Shown: positions 8,214 through 15,901 of the stretch, one piece after another
How the letters are laid out: every line of letters starts with the position of its first letter
Numbering within the stretch: position 1 is the stretch's first letter
Origin: Anaerolineae bacterium
Lineage (GTDB): Bacteria > Chloroflexota > Anaerolineae > Aggregatilineales > Phototrophicaceae
Length of the DNA stretch: 64,000 nt
Reading direction: 5' to 3'
NCBI GenBank assembly: GCA_022823945.1
Contig: JAJEBK010000018.1
Span: 1-64,000 of the forward strand
Position numbers and translations under genes: made by a program
Notes under the pieces: model-generated
What the model was told of the DNA's origin: nothing
Database searches by the model: none
The model's input: only the letters and a program-made list of their open reading frames with translations

Positions 8214-8825
8214 ATGATCCGCATCACCTATGCTCCCGCCGACCAGGCGCTCGCCCACAGCATCCGCGTCGACCTGAGCCACCAGGCAACACAGACGCAA
8301 TCGCTGCTTATCGTGTTGGCAACCGATGCCGCGCTGGCAGAGCCGTCCGTACAAAGCGAAATCGCGCGGGCACAGCAGCAGGGCACGCCCATTCTGCCGA
8401 TCATGACGGGCGTTGTTGAGCTGCCGCCGCCGCTGGCCAAGCTGCGTCCGCTGGACTTCCGCGCAGGTTATCAGAGCGATCGGCTGCTGGAGCGCGCGAA
8501 TGAGTTGGTGAGCCGCCGTAACATCCGCCGGGCGAATCGGCGCGCGCTGATGGTCTTCGCAGGTATCGCCACAATCATGTTCAGCCTGGCGATCTTGGGC
8601 ATGTCAGCCGGTCTGGTGGCTTTCCCGGTCGCCGAATACAACGAAGAAGCCACTTTTCAGTCACAATGGATCGATGGCTTGATCCGCGAAACACTGGAGG
8701 CCGTGCAGCCGCGCAGCACTGCCGACGCCATGAACTTCGCCGCGACCTACGAAGCCGCGCCCACCCGCCTGCATTTTTATGTGCGCGGCACCGCCACAGC
8801 CCTGTCGCGGCAGCCCAGCCCATGA
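8214..8825 (+). CDS. short TIR-like domain protein with a membrane anchor
   Basis: 203 residues. The N-terminus resembles a compressed TIR domain: IRITYAPAD (strand A), then SLLIVLATDA and EPSVQSEIARAQQQGTPILPI (strand C, the Glu-bearing helix with E49, strand D). The usual segment containing the BB loop between helix A and strand C appears to be missing. One hydrophobic segment follows (residues about 111-138), then a 65-residue tail outside the membrane. The gene overlaps the next one by ATGA (8822-8825), implying translational coupling. TIR domains act in NAD-cleaving signalling or scaffolding; whether this one is active is unknown. Confidence 0.55.
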   Translation: MIRITYAPADQALAHSIRVDLSHQATQTQSLLIVLATDAALAEPSVQSEIARAQQQGTPILPIMTGVVELPPPLAKLRPLDFRAGYQSDRLLERANELVSRRNIRRANRRALMVFAGIATIMFSLAILGMSAGLVAFPVAEYNEEATFQSQWIDGLIRETLEAVQPRSTADAMNFAATYEAAPTRLHFYVRGTATALSRQPSP

Positions 8826-10051
8826 AACCGACCGCCGATGCGCTGGTGATTGGCGCGGGACCGGCGGGCATCAACGCCGCGTATGCGCTGGCACAGGCGG
8901 GCATCGACTACCGCATCATCGAACGCACGCAGACGCTCGCATCCACCTGGAGCAACCTGTATCCCTCGCTGCGATTGAATACCTCGCGCTTTTATAGCCA
9001 CCTGCCCGGGCGCAAGTTTCCGCTGCATTGGGGCATGTACGCCACCGCCAGGCAATATCATCGACATCTGGTCGCCTGGACAGCCGAGCAAAAGCTGCCT
9101 GTCGAATATGGCATTGAGGTATATCGGGTCGCGCCGCGCCGTGATGGCTGCTGGCAGGTCGAAAGCAGCGAAGGTACGCACAGTTATCGCGCTGTCATCC
9201 CGGCAACGGGCGTGTTTGACAATCCACAACTGCCGCAGATTGAAGGCTTGTCAGACTTTGGCGGCGAGGTCATCCATTCGCGCGATTTTCGTCAGCCGCG
9301 GCAAGTGCGCGGCAAGCGCGTTTTGGTGGTCGGCAACGGACCCAGTGGCACGGATATCGCTGTGGCAGCGGGTCCTGAAGCGGCTGGCGGCTTCGTCTGG
9401 CTGTCGATACGCAGCGGCGTGGATTCGCGTCCCCGCTATCCTTATGGCTTTCCGCGACATTTGTGGATGCTGTTGGGCGAGCAGTTGCCCGCCAGGTTCT
9501 GTGCCTGGCTGCAGCGCCACACCGGCGCGATTGAATACAACCAGGTTGACTTCGGTTTGTGGTCGGCCCCCGCCCAAGCCGGCAGCGCAGTCGGCTATCG
9601 GGGTCCAGAATTGCTGAATGCCTTGCGCGAGGGGCAGGTCGTGCCAGCGCGGCACCCCCTGCGATTTGATGCCAGCGGCGCAATATTGGCGGACGGCACA
9701 CATCTCAAGCTGGACATGATTATCATGGCGACAGGCTATCTGCCGGTGCTGCATCAATACCTGGATATCGACATGCAATTCAGCCGCGAACAGTACGCCC
9801 TGCCCGGTGGCTGCGATTGGGATGTAGGACCGAATGGCCTGCGTGGCTGGCCCCTGCGCGATACCAGTCAGCACAAAAATGGTCGGCAGGTTCTGGGACA
9901 TCCGGGGCTATATCTGGTCGGCGTGTTTTATAAAGGCCGCGGCGCTTTTTATAATATGGGTGTTGAAGCGCAGATCGCCGCCGAACAACTGCGCGCTTAT
10001 CTGAAGCGGCGGCATTTCCCCACGGCTGTCCCATGCGCGGCAGCTATCTGA
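8822..10051 (+). CDS. FAD/NADPH-dependent flavin monooxygenase (FMO/Baeyer-Villiger type)
   Basis: 409 residues with two Rossmann dinucleotide folds. The first is GAGPAG at residues 11-16 for FAD; the second is VVGNGPSGTD near residue 170 for NADPH. Between them lies FGGEVIHSRDF, matching the FMO/BVMO signature FxGxxxHxxxF/Y, and ATGYLP lies near residue 300. Such enzymes insert one oxygen atom into N-, S- or carbonyl-containing substrates. The start is fixed by the ATGA overlap with the TIR-like gene. The 3' end overlaps the next gene by 19 nt. The substrate is unknown. Confidence 0.85.
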   Translation: MKPTADALVIGAGPAGINAAYALAQAGIDYRIIERTQTLASTWSNLYPSLRLNTSRFYSHLPGRKFPLHWGMYATARQYHRHLVAWTAEQKLPVEYGIEVYRVAPRRDGCWQVESSEGTHSYRAVIPATGVFDNPQLPQIEGLSDFGGEVIHSRDFRQPRQVRGKRVLVVGNGPSGTDIAVAAGPEAAGGFVWLSIRSGVDSRPRYPYGFPRHLWMLLGEQLPARFCAWLQRHTGAIEYNQVDFGLWSAPAQAGSAVGYRGPELLNALREGQVVPARHPLRFDASGAILADGTHLKLDMIIMATGYLPVLHQYLDIDMQFSREQYALPGGCDWDVGPNGLRGWPLRDTSQHKNGRQVLGHPGLYLVGVFYKGRGAFYNMGVEAQIAAEQLRAYLKRRHFPTAVPCAAAI

Positions 10052-10899
10052 AGCTGGGCGCGGCGCTGTTTGGGCTGGCGCTGCTGGCGATTGCGCTGCG
10101 TTTTCTGCTGGCGGCGGCATTGCCCGCGTCTATGGTCGCCTACATGACATTGGAAACGGGCTTGCCCATCATCGTCGTGCACGACCTGACGCATGACTTG
10201 CAGCGGCGCTTGCCCGCCAACATTTTGACGGAGCCTGCTTTTTCCCCCGATGGGTCGCGGCTGGCCTTGACCAAACTGCTGCAATATGGCAGCGAAATTG
10301 TCGTCTATGACTTGCTGCGCGACCGCGAAACCAGCTTGACGGCATTTCTCGCCATCGCCGAGTCGCCCGATGGCGCGCATATCGCATTCTCCAGCAACCA
10401 GGCCGGCGCTGCCAGCATCTACCTCGTCCAGCCGGATGGGGCTGGCTTGCGGCGCATCACCTCGTCTGACGCAGGCGACCGTGAGCCAAACTGGAGTCCT
10501 GACGGCAGGTCGCTGGTCTTCACCTCAAACCGCGGCGGAAGCTGGGACTTGTATACACTGGAGCTGGAAGCCGGCTACTTGCGGCAATTGACAATGCATC
10601 GCGCGCCGGATAATTCACCTGCCTGGTCGCCGGATGGCACGCGCATCGCCTTTGCTTCACGCCGGGATGGCGCATCGGGGATATACTTGCTGTGGCTGGA
10701 CACGCTGCAAGTCGAGCCGCTGGTGGTGGATACGCGCTATGACAGCCTGCCACAGTGGACACCGGATGGCCGGGCGATTACATTCGCGCGCTCGGTGGAC
10801 GGCTCATCGCGGATAATGCGCGTGGATGTACACACTGGCGCGCTGACCCGGCTGAATCTGGGCGGGCTTGATGCCGATGCCCTGACTTGGTGCTGTTGA
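10033..10899 (+). CDS. membrane-anchored TolB-like PD40 beta-propeller protein
   Basis: 288 residues. An N-terminal membrane anchor or uncleaved signal (LFGLALLAIALRFLLAAALP, about residues 13-32) is followed by five or so PD40/WD40-like blades with the hallmark FSPDGSRLAL, WSPDGRSLVFTSNRGG, WSPDGTRIAFASRRDG and WTPDGRAITFARS. Such propellers outside the membrane bind proteins or ligands. It overlaps the monooxygenase gene by 19 nt and ends the operon. No enzymatic domain is attached. Confidence 0.8.
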   Translation: MRGSYLKLGAALFGLALLAIALRFLLAAALPASMVAYMTLETGLPIIVVHDLTHDLQRRLPANILTEPAFSPDGSRLALTKLLQYGSEIVVYDLLRDRETSLTAFLAIAESPDGAHIAFSSNQAGAASIYLVQPDGAGLRRITSSDAGDREPNWSPDGRSLVFTSNRGGSWDLYTLELEAGYLRQLTMHRAPDNSPAWSPDGTRIAFASRRDGASGIYLLWLDTLQVEPLVVDTRYDSLPQWTPDGRAITFARSVDGSSRIMRVDVHTGALTRLNLGGLDADALTWCC

Positions 10900-10907
10900 T
10901 TCAACAG

Positions 10908-11045
10908 CTCACCCCCCTCAATCCCCCCGACAGGTCAGGGGGAGGCAAATCACGCGCGGATTCTGTCGACATGTCGGGAGACAGCTCCCGAAACTCCCCT
11001 CTCCGTCCTGACGGGAGGGGCCGGGGGTGGGGTCAAATAACCTGT
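10908..11045. repeat. full-length ~140-bp dispersed repeat element (forward copy)
   Basis: It starts CCCCCCTCAATCCCCCCGAC and ends in GGGAGGGGCCGGGGGTGGGG. It is nearly the reverse complement of 23598-23740. It contains short hairpins such as CCCCCGAC/GTCAGGGGG and lies between two convergent genes, where it could also serve as a terminator. Confidence 0.7.
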
Positions 11046-11117
11046 CCTGTCCTCAGATCTCAATGGGAGATAGGGTTAGACCAAAGACTCGGTGGCATGT
11101 TTTGCGCGGCGCGTTTG

Positions 11118-11798
11118 CTACTGGTTCTTCTTGCGCGCGAACGATGGCGGATCGGTATGGCGGATTTCGGTAATGTGGATCCAGTCTTCGGAATGCTCCT
11201 CGACCAGGTAAATGCCCGGGATGGTGATGATGCTGATGACCAGCCGCACGATGGTCACGCCAATGAAGAGCTCCAGGAAGCGATCTGTCGAGACTGTGCC
11301 AGCCAGCGCCAGGAACAGGAAGAGGATGCGGTCCAGCGGGATGCTGATGATGTTGCTGGTCAAGACGCGCCCCCATTGGTTCCTTTGCCCGAAGCGCTGC
11401 ACCCAACGCGTATAGATCTCGGTATCGACCAACTGGCTGATCACCGTTGCCAGCACAGCCGCCAGCAAAAAGCGCCATTCCGGCGTCAGCAGTTGACCGA
11501 GCGTGATGCGTTCGGCTTCGCTCATCTCCGGCGGCAGACCGGCAATGATGGCGAAGAATGCTTGCACGATCAGATAGATCACGGCGCCGGCGATGATTAG
11601 TGTGCGTGCGACATGCGGCCCGGCCAGTTTGTGCGCCATATCGCGCAGGGTGAAGGTGAGCGGATAGACGATTGAGAAACCATCGACGGCGATTCCAAAA
11701 AGAATCAAATTGCGCAAATTGGCTATATCGGCGACCATCTGCGCTGCCACATACGCAACGCTGACCAGAATCAGAATATGCAGATTACGGATGGACAT
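11118..11798 (-). CDS. VUT-family queuosine precursor transporter
   Basis: 226 residues with about six hydrophobic segments. It carries the DUF165 (YhhQ) signature: ILFGIAVDGFSIVYPLTFTLRDM near the N-terminus and ISQLVDTEIYTRW in the middle. The family imports queuosine precursors (preQ0/preQ1) for tRNA wobble-base modification. The conserved Asp in TFTLRDM and the QLVDTEIY motif are intact. It reads toward the beta-propeller operon (convergent) across a dispersed repeat. No que genes or preQ1 riboswitch were recognised nearby. Confidence 0.85.
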   Translation of the reverse strand: MSIRNLHILILVSVAYVAAQMVADIANLRNLILFGIAVDGFSIVYPLTFTLRDMAHKLAGPHVARTLIIAGAVIYLIVQAFFAIIAGLPPEMSEAERITLGQLLTPEWRFLLAAVLATVISQLVDTEIYTRWVQRFGQRNQWGRVLTSNIISIPLDRILFLFLALAGTVSTDRFLELFIGVTIVRLVISIITIPGIYLVEEHSEDWIHITEIRHTDPPSFARKKNQ

Positions 11799-11952
11799 GA
11801 CTCACCTCGCTGCTGTTCTTCGCTGCCTCTGATTGTAGCACAGTGAGGCTCTGCCACTTGCTTTGTCCAAACCTGCGCGGCGACCAATGCAGGCACAAGC
11901 GGCGTACGATGCGCCAGTTATGTTGTTTCCTCTGCAGCCATAGGTAGGCAAC

Positions 11953-12810
11953 TTAGGAAAAATCGGTCTTGTGGCGCGCTTCTGCCTCCAGCAGCCGTCG
12001 CTTGCGTTCAATGCCCCAGCGATAGCCACCGAGCTCGCCATCTTTGCGCACGACGCGGTGACAGGGGATGACCAGGGCGACCGGATTGCGCGCGCAAGCC
12101 TGTGCCACGGCGCGAGTCGCTTTGGGCTGGCCGATTGCCGCGGCGATATCGCTGTAGCTGCGCGTCTCGCCGACCGGGATGGCTTGCAAGGCTGCCCAGA
12201 CACGATGCTGGAATGCTGTCGCGCGCAGATCCAGCGGCAAGTCTAGCGCTGGCTGCCAGCCTTTCAGCCAAGCGATGACCTGCGAAGTCCACCCGCCCAA
12301 AACCTCGTCATCGCGCAGCCGCTCGGCATTGGCGAATTCTTTTTCGAAGTCGGCGATCAGCGCAGGGCTTGCGTCGCCCAGGCTCAGCTTGCAGATGCCG
12401 CGATCGGTCGCGCCAACCAGCAACCAGCCCAGCGGACAAGGCAGCACGCTGTAAAAGATCGTCAAGCCCGCGCCACGCTGGCGGTAAGCCGTGGGCGTCA
12501 TGCCGAGTTGCTGGTCGCTGTGTTCATACAAGCGGCTGGTCGAGCCATAGCCGGCCGCATAGATGGCCTCGGTGATGCGTCCCCCACCGCGCAGCTCCGT
12601 CTTGAATGCTTCCAGCCGTAGCTTGGCCGCATATTCGCGCGGCGTAAAACCGGTTGCTCGTTTGACTATGCGCTGCAAATGCCCGGGGCTGAGGTGAAAG
12701 CGCTCGCCCAGTTGCGCCAGGCTGATGCTTTCGGGCTGTGCCGAGCGCAGATAATCACATACTTGCGCTGCCAGGTGGCTGTCATGTTTGCTGATTGCTT
12801 CGCCAGTCAT
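11953..12810 (-). CDS. AraC-type HTH fused to O6-methylguanine-DNA methyltransferase (Ada-like)
   Basis: 285 residues. The N-terminal AraC/Ada HTH (AQLGERFHLSPGHLQRIVKRATGFTP, residues about 33-58) is joined to an alkyltransferase domain ending in the acceptor motif VIPCHRVV, with the methyl-accepting Cys at about residue 250. Compared with full Ada, the N-terminal zinc/phosphotriester-accepting Cys domain is absent. The protein should therefore repair O6-alkylguanine and may regulate, but lacks the usual Ada sensor. It lies 90 nt downstream of the AhpD-like gene on the same strand. Confidence 0.88.
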   Translation of the reverse strand: MTGEAISKHDSHLAAQVCDYLRSAQPESISLAQLGERFHLSPGHLQRIVKRATGFTPREYAAKLRLEAFKTELRGGGRITEAIYAAGYGSTSRLYEHSDQQLGMTPTAYRQRGAGLTIFYSVLPCPLGWLLVGATDRGICKLSLGDASPALIADFEKEFANAERLRDDEVLGGWTSQVIAWLKGWQPALDLPLDLRATAFQHRVWAALQAIPVGETRSYSDIAAAIGQPKATRAVAQACARNPVALVIPCHRVVRKDGELGGYRWGIERKRRLLEAEARHKTDFS

Positions 12811-12900
12811 CGCCGCGTTCTCCGTTTTTCCTGCGCTGCCATTATCCTGGCATATCGGCGCGCGCGCGACACTCCGAATCTTGCGGACTCGCCGGCGAAC

Positions 12901-13476
12901 TCAGATATCGCCCCAGTTATCGATGAATTCTTCGCGCTCCACTCCCAGCCCATCGGCGACGCGGTTGATGTAGTTGAAGAAGCCGATGACCTGCGTCGCA
13001 TCGTGAATGGCTGTGTCGTCCCAGCCAGAGTGGCGCAGTTGCTGTATATCTGTCTCGTCCATGGCGGTCGGTCGCAGAGTCAGTTTTTCGGCATAAGCGC
13101 AGAGGGCGCGGTCTGCTTCGTCCAGCTTTGCCGCGCGCCAGTCACGGGCAACGGCGTGCACCAGGGCATCGGCGGCTTCGTCGGACAAGTCGGTGACCTC
13201 GGCACGGAGGTCATGCGCATGCGACTGAATTCAGTAGTGGCAGTTGTTGGCGCGGCTGACGACAACCGCCAGCATCTCGCGCTGCGCCCGCGACAGGGGA
13301 GAAGCGGCAAACATGGCAGCGCCATAGAAGTCCATCGCCGCTTTCATGATGCGCCCGTTGAGCGACATGATCTGCACGATATTCCAGACGCGGCCCGCGC
13401 GGGCCACGGCTTTTTCGAGCTCGCGCTTGACGAGGCCCGTAGCCTGCTCGATGGTTATCTGTTTGATGTAGGGCAT
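12901..13476 (-). CDS. AhpD-like peroxidase, predicted CxxU selenoprotein (UGA = Sec)
   Basis: 191 residues if the in-frame UGA at 13231-13233 is read as selenocysteine. Residues 1-81 and 83-191 are in the same frame and together make one complete carboxymuconolactone-decarboxylase/AhpD-fold peroxidase-related protein. The redox site reads SRANNC79-HY-U82-IQSH86, so Sec replaces the resolving Cys of CxxC and the +4 His is kept. The C-terminal half has the family motifs KLTLRP and FNYINRVADGLGVE. The ATG at 13476 has GGAGA 8 nt upstream. A perfect 7-bp hairpin begins 17 nt after UGA. The role is thiol/selenol peroxide reduction. The alternative, a pseudogene with one nonsense mutation exactly at the catalytic Cys, is much less likely. 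Confidence 0.88.
13194..13213 (-). promoter_or_regulatory. candidate bacterial SECIS hairpin
   Basis: In the mRNA, UGACCUC pairs perfectly with GAGGUCA around the 6-nt loop CGUGCC. The stem starts 17 nt and the loop 24 nt after the UGA, within the window known for bacterial SECIS elements, and the loop has G among its first two bases. It is inside the coding region, as expected in bacteria. Confidence 0.75.
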
Positions 13477-13606
13477 GGCTGATTCTCCACATTGACGCAG
13501 ACGGCACAAGCATCCGTCTTCGCCGCCGGTAAATCACGAGCAAAAATATCTTCTCCTGACTACAAGCGCCGAGTCAGGGATTACGCACTGTGCCTGTGCG
13601 TCTCAC

Positions 13607-13660
13607 TGGCAAAAAATCTAGAGATCCTTTGTGCTCTTTGTGTCTTTGTGGTTAAGCGTA
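13607..13660. repeat. dispersed repeat, CTTTGTG type
   Basis: CTTTGTGCTCTTTGTGTC followed by TTTGTGGTTAA, a member of the family seen at 2287 and 46740, located between the OppC-type permease and the AhpD-like gene. Confidence 0.5.
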
Positions 13661-13705
13661 GTTCCGCCAGCGTCAGTGTGTCGACTGTGCCACTTAGGCG
13701 AATCC

Positions 13706-14635
13706 CTACTTCCGCAAGCGCGGATCGAGCGCATCGCGCAAGCCATCGCCGATGAAGTTGACGCACAGCACCGTCATTGAAATCAGCATGCCGGGCCAGA
13801 ACACCAGCGTCCAGGTGATGGTCAGGTAGTCTTTGCCATCGAAGAGCAAGCGCCCCCAGGTGGGAAAGTCGGGCGGGAAGCCCAAGCCCAAAAACGACAA
13901 AGCCGATTCGGTGATGATGGCGCTGGCGATGCTGAAAGTGGCGGCCACGATGACCGGGCTCATCACATTGGGCAAGATGTGGCTGGTCAAGATGCGCCCA
14001 TCGCGCGAGCCGACCGCTGTAGCCGCTGTGATAAACTCTCGCGACTTCACCGAAAGCACCTCGCCGCGCACCAACCGGGCTGTCGGCATCCACTGCAAGC
14101 CGCCGATGACCGAGACCATCAAGATGAAGACGCCGCCCTCGACGCCAAAAGCGGCTTTTAACGGCTCGCGGAAGAGCATCATCAACACCAGCAGCAGCGG
14201 CAACTGGGGCAGGGCGATGAAGATGTCGGTCATGCGCATCAGCGGATTGTCCAGCCGGCGGAAGTAGCCTGATGCCAGCCCGATGATCGTGCCGATAGAA
14301 ATGGAAACCATCATGGCAGATATGCCGATCATCAGCGAGACGCGCCCGCCTTGCAAGGCTCGCGCCAGGGTATCGCGCCCCAGACTATCCGTGCCCCAGG
14401 GATGCTCGGGCGATGAAATCTGGTAGGCGGCGATGATGTCGATATAGGTCGGGTCAAGCGTCCAAATGGCGGGACCAATCAGCACGCCCAACACGATGAT
14501 CGCCAGCACGGCAACGGCTATCAGCGCCAGTTTGTGCTTGCGAAATTGCAGCCAGGCATCGCCAGCGAATGTGCGCGCTTGGACGAATTCTGCGGGGTCG
14601 AGGTTTTTGGGTTTTGCTTTGACTGTCGCGGTCAT
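13706..14635 (-). CDS. oligopeptide/dipeptide ABC transporter permease (DppC/OppC type)
   Basis: 309 residues with an N-terminal cytoplasmic tail, a first membrane segment (ALIAVAVLAIIVLGVLIGPAIW) and the ABC permease core. The OppC N-terminal signature HPWGTDSLGRDTLARAL and the EAA-type loop ALSFLGLGFPPDFPTWG are clear. It forms the inner-membrane channel with the DppB-type partner 21 nt upstream. No ATPase genes accompany them here, so ATPases must be encoded elsewhere. Confidence 0.9.
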   Translation of the reverse strand: MTATVKAKPKNLDPAEFVQARTFAGDAWLQFRKHKLALIAVAVLAIIVLGVLIGPAIWTLDPTYIDIIAAYQISSPEHPWGTDSLGRDTLARALQGGRVSLMIGISAMMVSISIGTIIGLASGYFRRLDNPLMRMTDIFIALPQLPLLLVLMMLFREPLKAAFGVEGGVFILMVSVIGGLQWMPTARLVRGEVLSVKSREFITAATAVGSRDGRILTSHILPNVMSPVIVAATFSIASAIITESALSFLGLGFPPDFPTWGRLLFDGKDYLTITWTLVFWPGMLISMTVLCVNFIGDGLRDALDPRLRK

Positions 14636-14656
14636 GTTCGGCTGCCCATCACAAGC

Positions 14657-15670
14657 TTACGAGTAAGTCACGCGTGGATCGAGGATGCCATAAAGCACAT
14701 CGGCGACGATATTGAAGATGACCACCAGCACCGCGAAGATGAAAGTGACCGTCTGGACTGTCGGCAGGTCGCCACCTTGGATCGCGATGATCAGATATTG
14801 CCCGATGCCATTGACGCGGAAGATCTGCTCGGTGATCAGCGCGCCGGCGAAGATGCCCGGGATTTGCAGTGCGATCAGCGTAACCACCGGGATGAGGCTG
14901 TTGCGCACGGCGTGCCGCGTCACCACAGTGCGCTCTGTCAAACCTTTGCTGCGTGCGGTGCGGATGTAATCCTGCTGCAGGTTGTCCAGCGTGGACGCGC
15001 GCGTGTAGCGGCTCATCTGCGCGGTGGTATAGAGCGTCAGCACCGTCACCGGCATGAACATCTGCCTCAGCTGCTGCTGAAGCGACTCGATATCGGTGAC
15101 CACAAGGGTCGTGTCGTACACCGATGGAAACCACTTCAGGTTGACGCTGAATATGACGATGAACATCAGCCCCGTGAAGAAGGTCGGCACAGAAAAACCG
15201 ACCATCATGGCGAAGGTGCCCACCTGGTCGAAGATGGAATACTGCCGATATGCCGAATACACGCCGACTGGCACGGCGATCAGCACGCCGAGGAAATACG
15301 ACGAGCCCACCACCCAAAGCGTCTGGGGCAAGCGCTCGGCGATGATGTCGATGACAGGACCGCGCGTCGCCCAACTGATGACGCGGACGCGATCTTCACT
15401 GCCGGGGAAGGTGATGCCCAGCGTGGTCTCCAGGAAGTTCAGCGGTTCGGAGATGAAGAATTGTTGAAGCCACTTGACATATTTGACTGCGAAGGGGTCA
15501 TCGGCACCCAGGGCTTCGCGGATCTTCTGGCGCACCTCGGGCGGAATGGTCAAGGGCAGGTTGCCGGTCGGGTCGCTGGGCGACAGATCGACGACGGCAA
15601 AGATGATGAAGCTGATGACGAGGATGGTAGGTATGGCGGTCAGCAACCGGCGAATCGTGTATTTTCCCAT
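14657..15670 (-). CDS. oligopeptide/dipeptide ABC transporter permease (DppB/OppB type)
   Basis: 337 residues, about six membrane segments. It begins MGKYTIRRLLTAIPTILVISFIIF, the usual first helix of DppB-like permeases, and has the EAA loop RTARSKGLTERTVVTRHAVRN near residue 240. It precedes the DppC-type gene in an apparent two-gene operon. A putative promoter lies about 110 nt upstream, separating it from the substrate-binding protein gene. Confidence 0.9.
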   Translation of the reverse strand: MGKYTIRRLLTAIPTILVISFIIFAVVDLSPSDPTGNLPLTIPPEVRQKIREALGADDPFAVKYVKWLQQFFISEPLNFLETTLGITFPGSEDRVRVISWATRGPVIDIIAERLPQTLWVVGSSYFLGVLIAVPVGVYSAYRQYSIFDQVGTFAMMVGFSVPTFFTGLMFIVIFSVNLKWFPSVYDTTLVVTDIESLQQQLRQMFMPVTVLTLYTTAQMSRYTRASTLDNLQQDYIRTARSKGLTERTVVTRHAVRNSLIPVVTLIALQIPGIFAGALITEQIFRVNGIGQYLIIAIQGGDLPTVQTVTFIFAVLVVIFNIVADVLYGILDPRVTYS

Positions 15671-15780
15671 GCTACCAACCTCGTCTCGTTTAGGACCGAT
15701 GCAAAGCCGCCGTTGCGCTCGCGTACAATCTGCTCAAAAGGACTGCCCTTTTGTTGGAGGCACTGTCTTATGTTGGGAAG

Positions 15781-15810
15781 ACTATAACACTTATTTGCTT
15801 GATTGGGCAA
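15781..15810 (-). promoter_or_regulatory. putative promoter of the permease operon
   Basis: On the minus strand TTGCCC and TATAGT (complement of 15781-15786) are about 18 nt apart, upstream of the DppB-type start at 15670. The surrounding 15671-15901 gap holds no gene that I can support. Confidence 0.4.
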
Positions 15811-15901
15811 AAATCAAAGACATTCGAAGATGCAATCCCGAAGCTGGTTGCCGCCCTCCCCCAAATATGCCGGAGGAAGGCGACGAATTTGCTTCAACTT
15901 G

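Noticed and set aside
13231..13233. UGA as a nonsense mutation making the AhpD-like gene a pseudogene
   Set aside because: It sits exactly on the catalytic second Cys, both halves remain well conserved, a SECIS-like hairpin follows and tRNA-Sec is encoded nearby.
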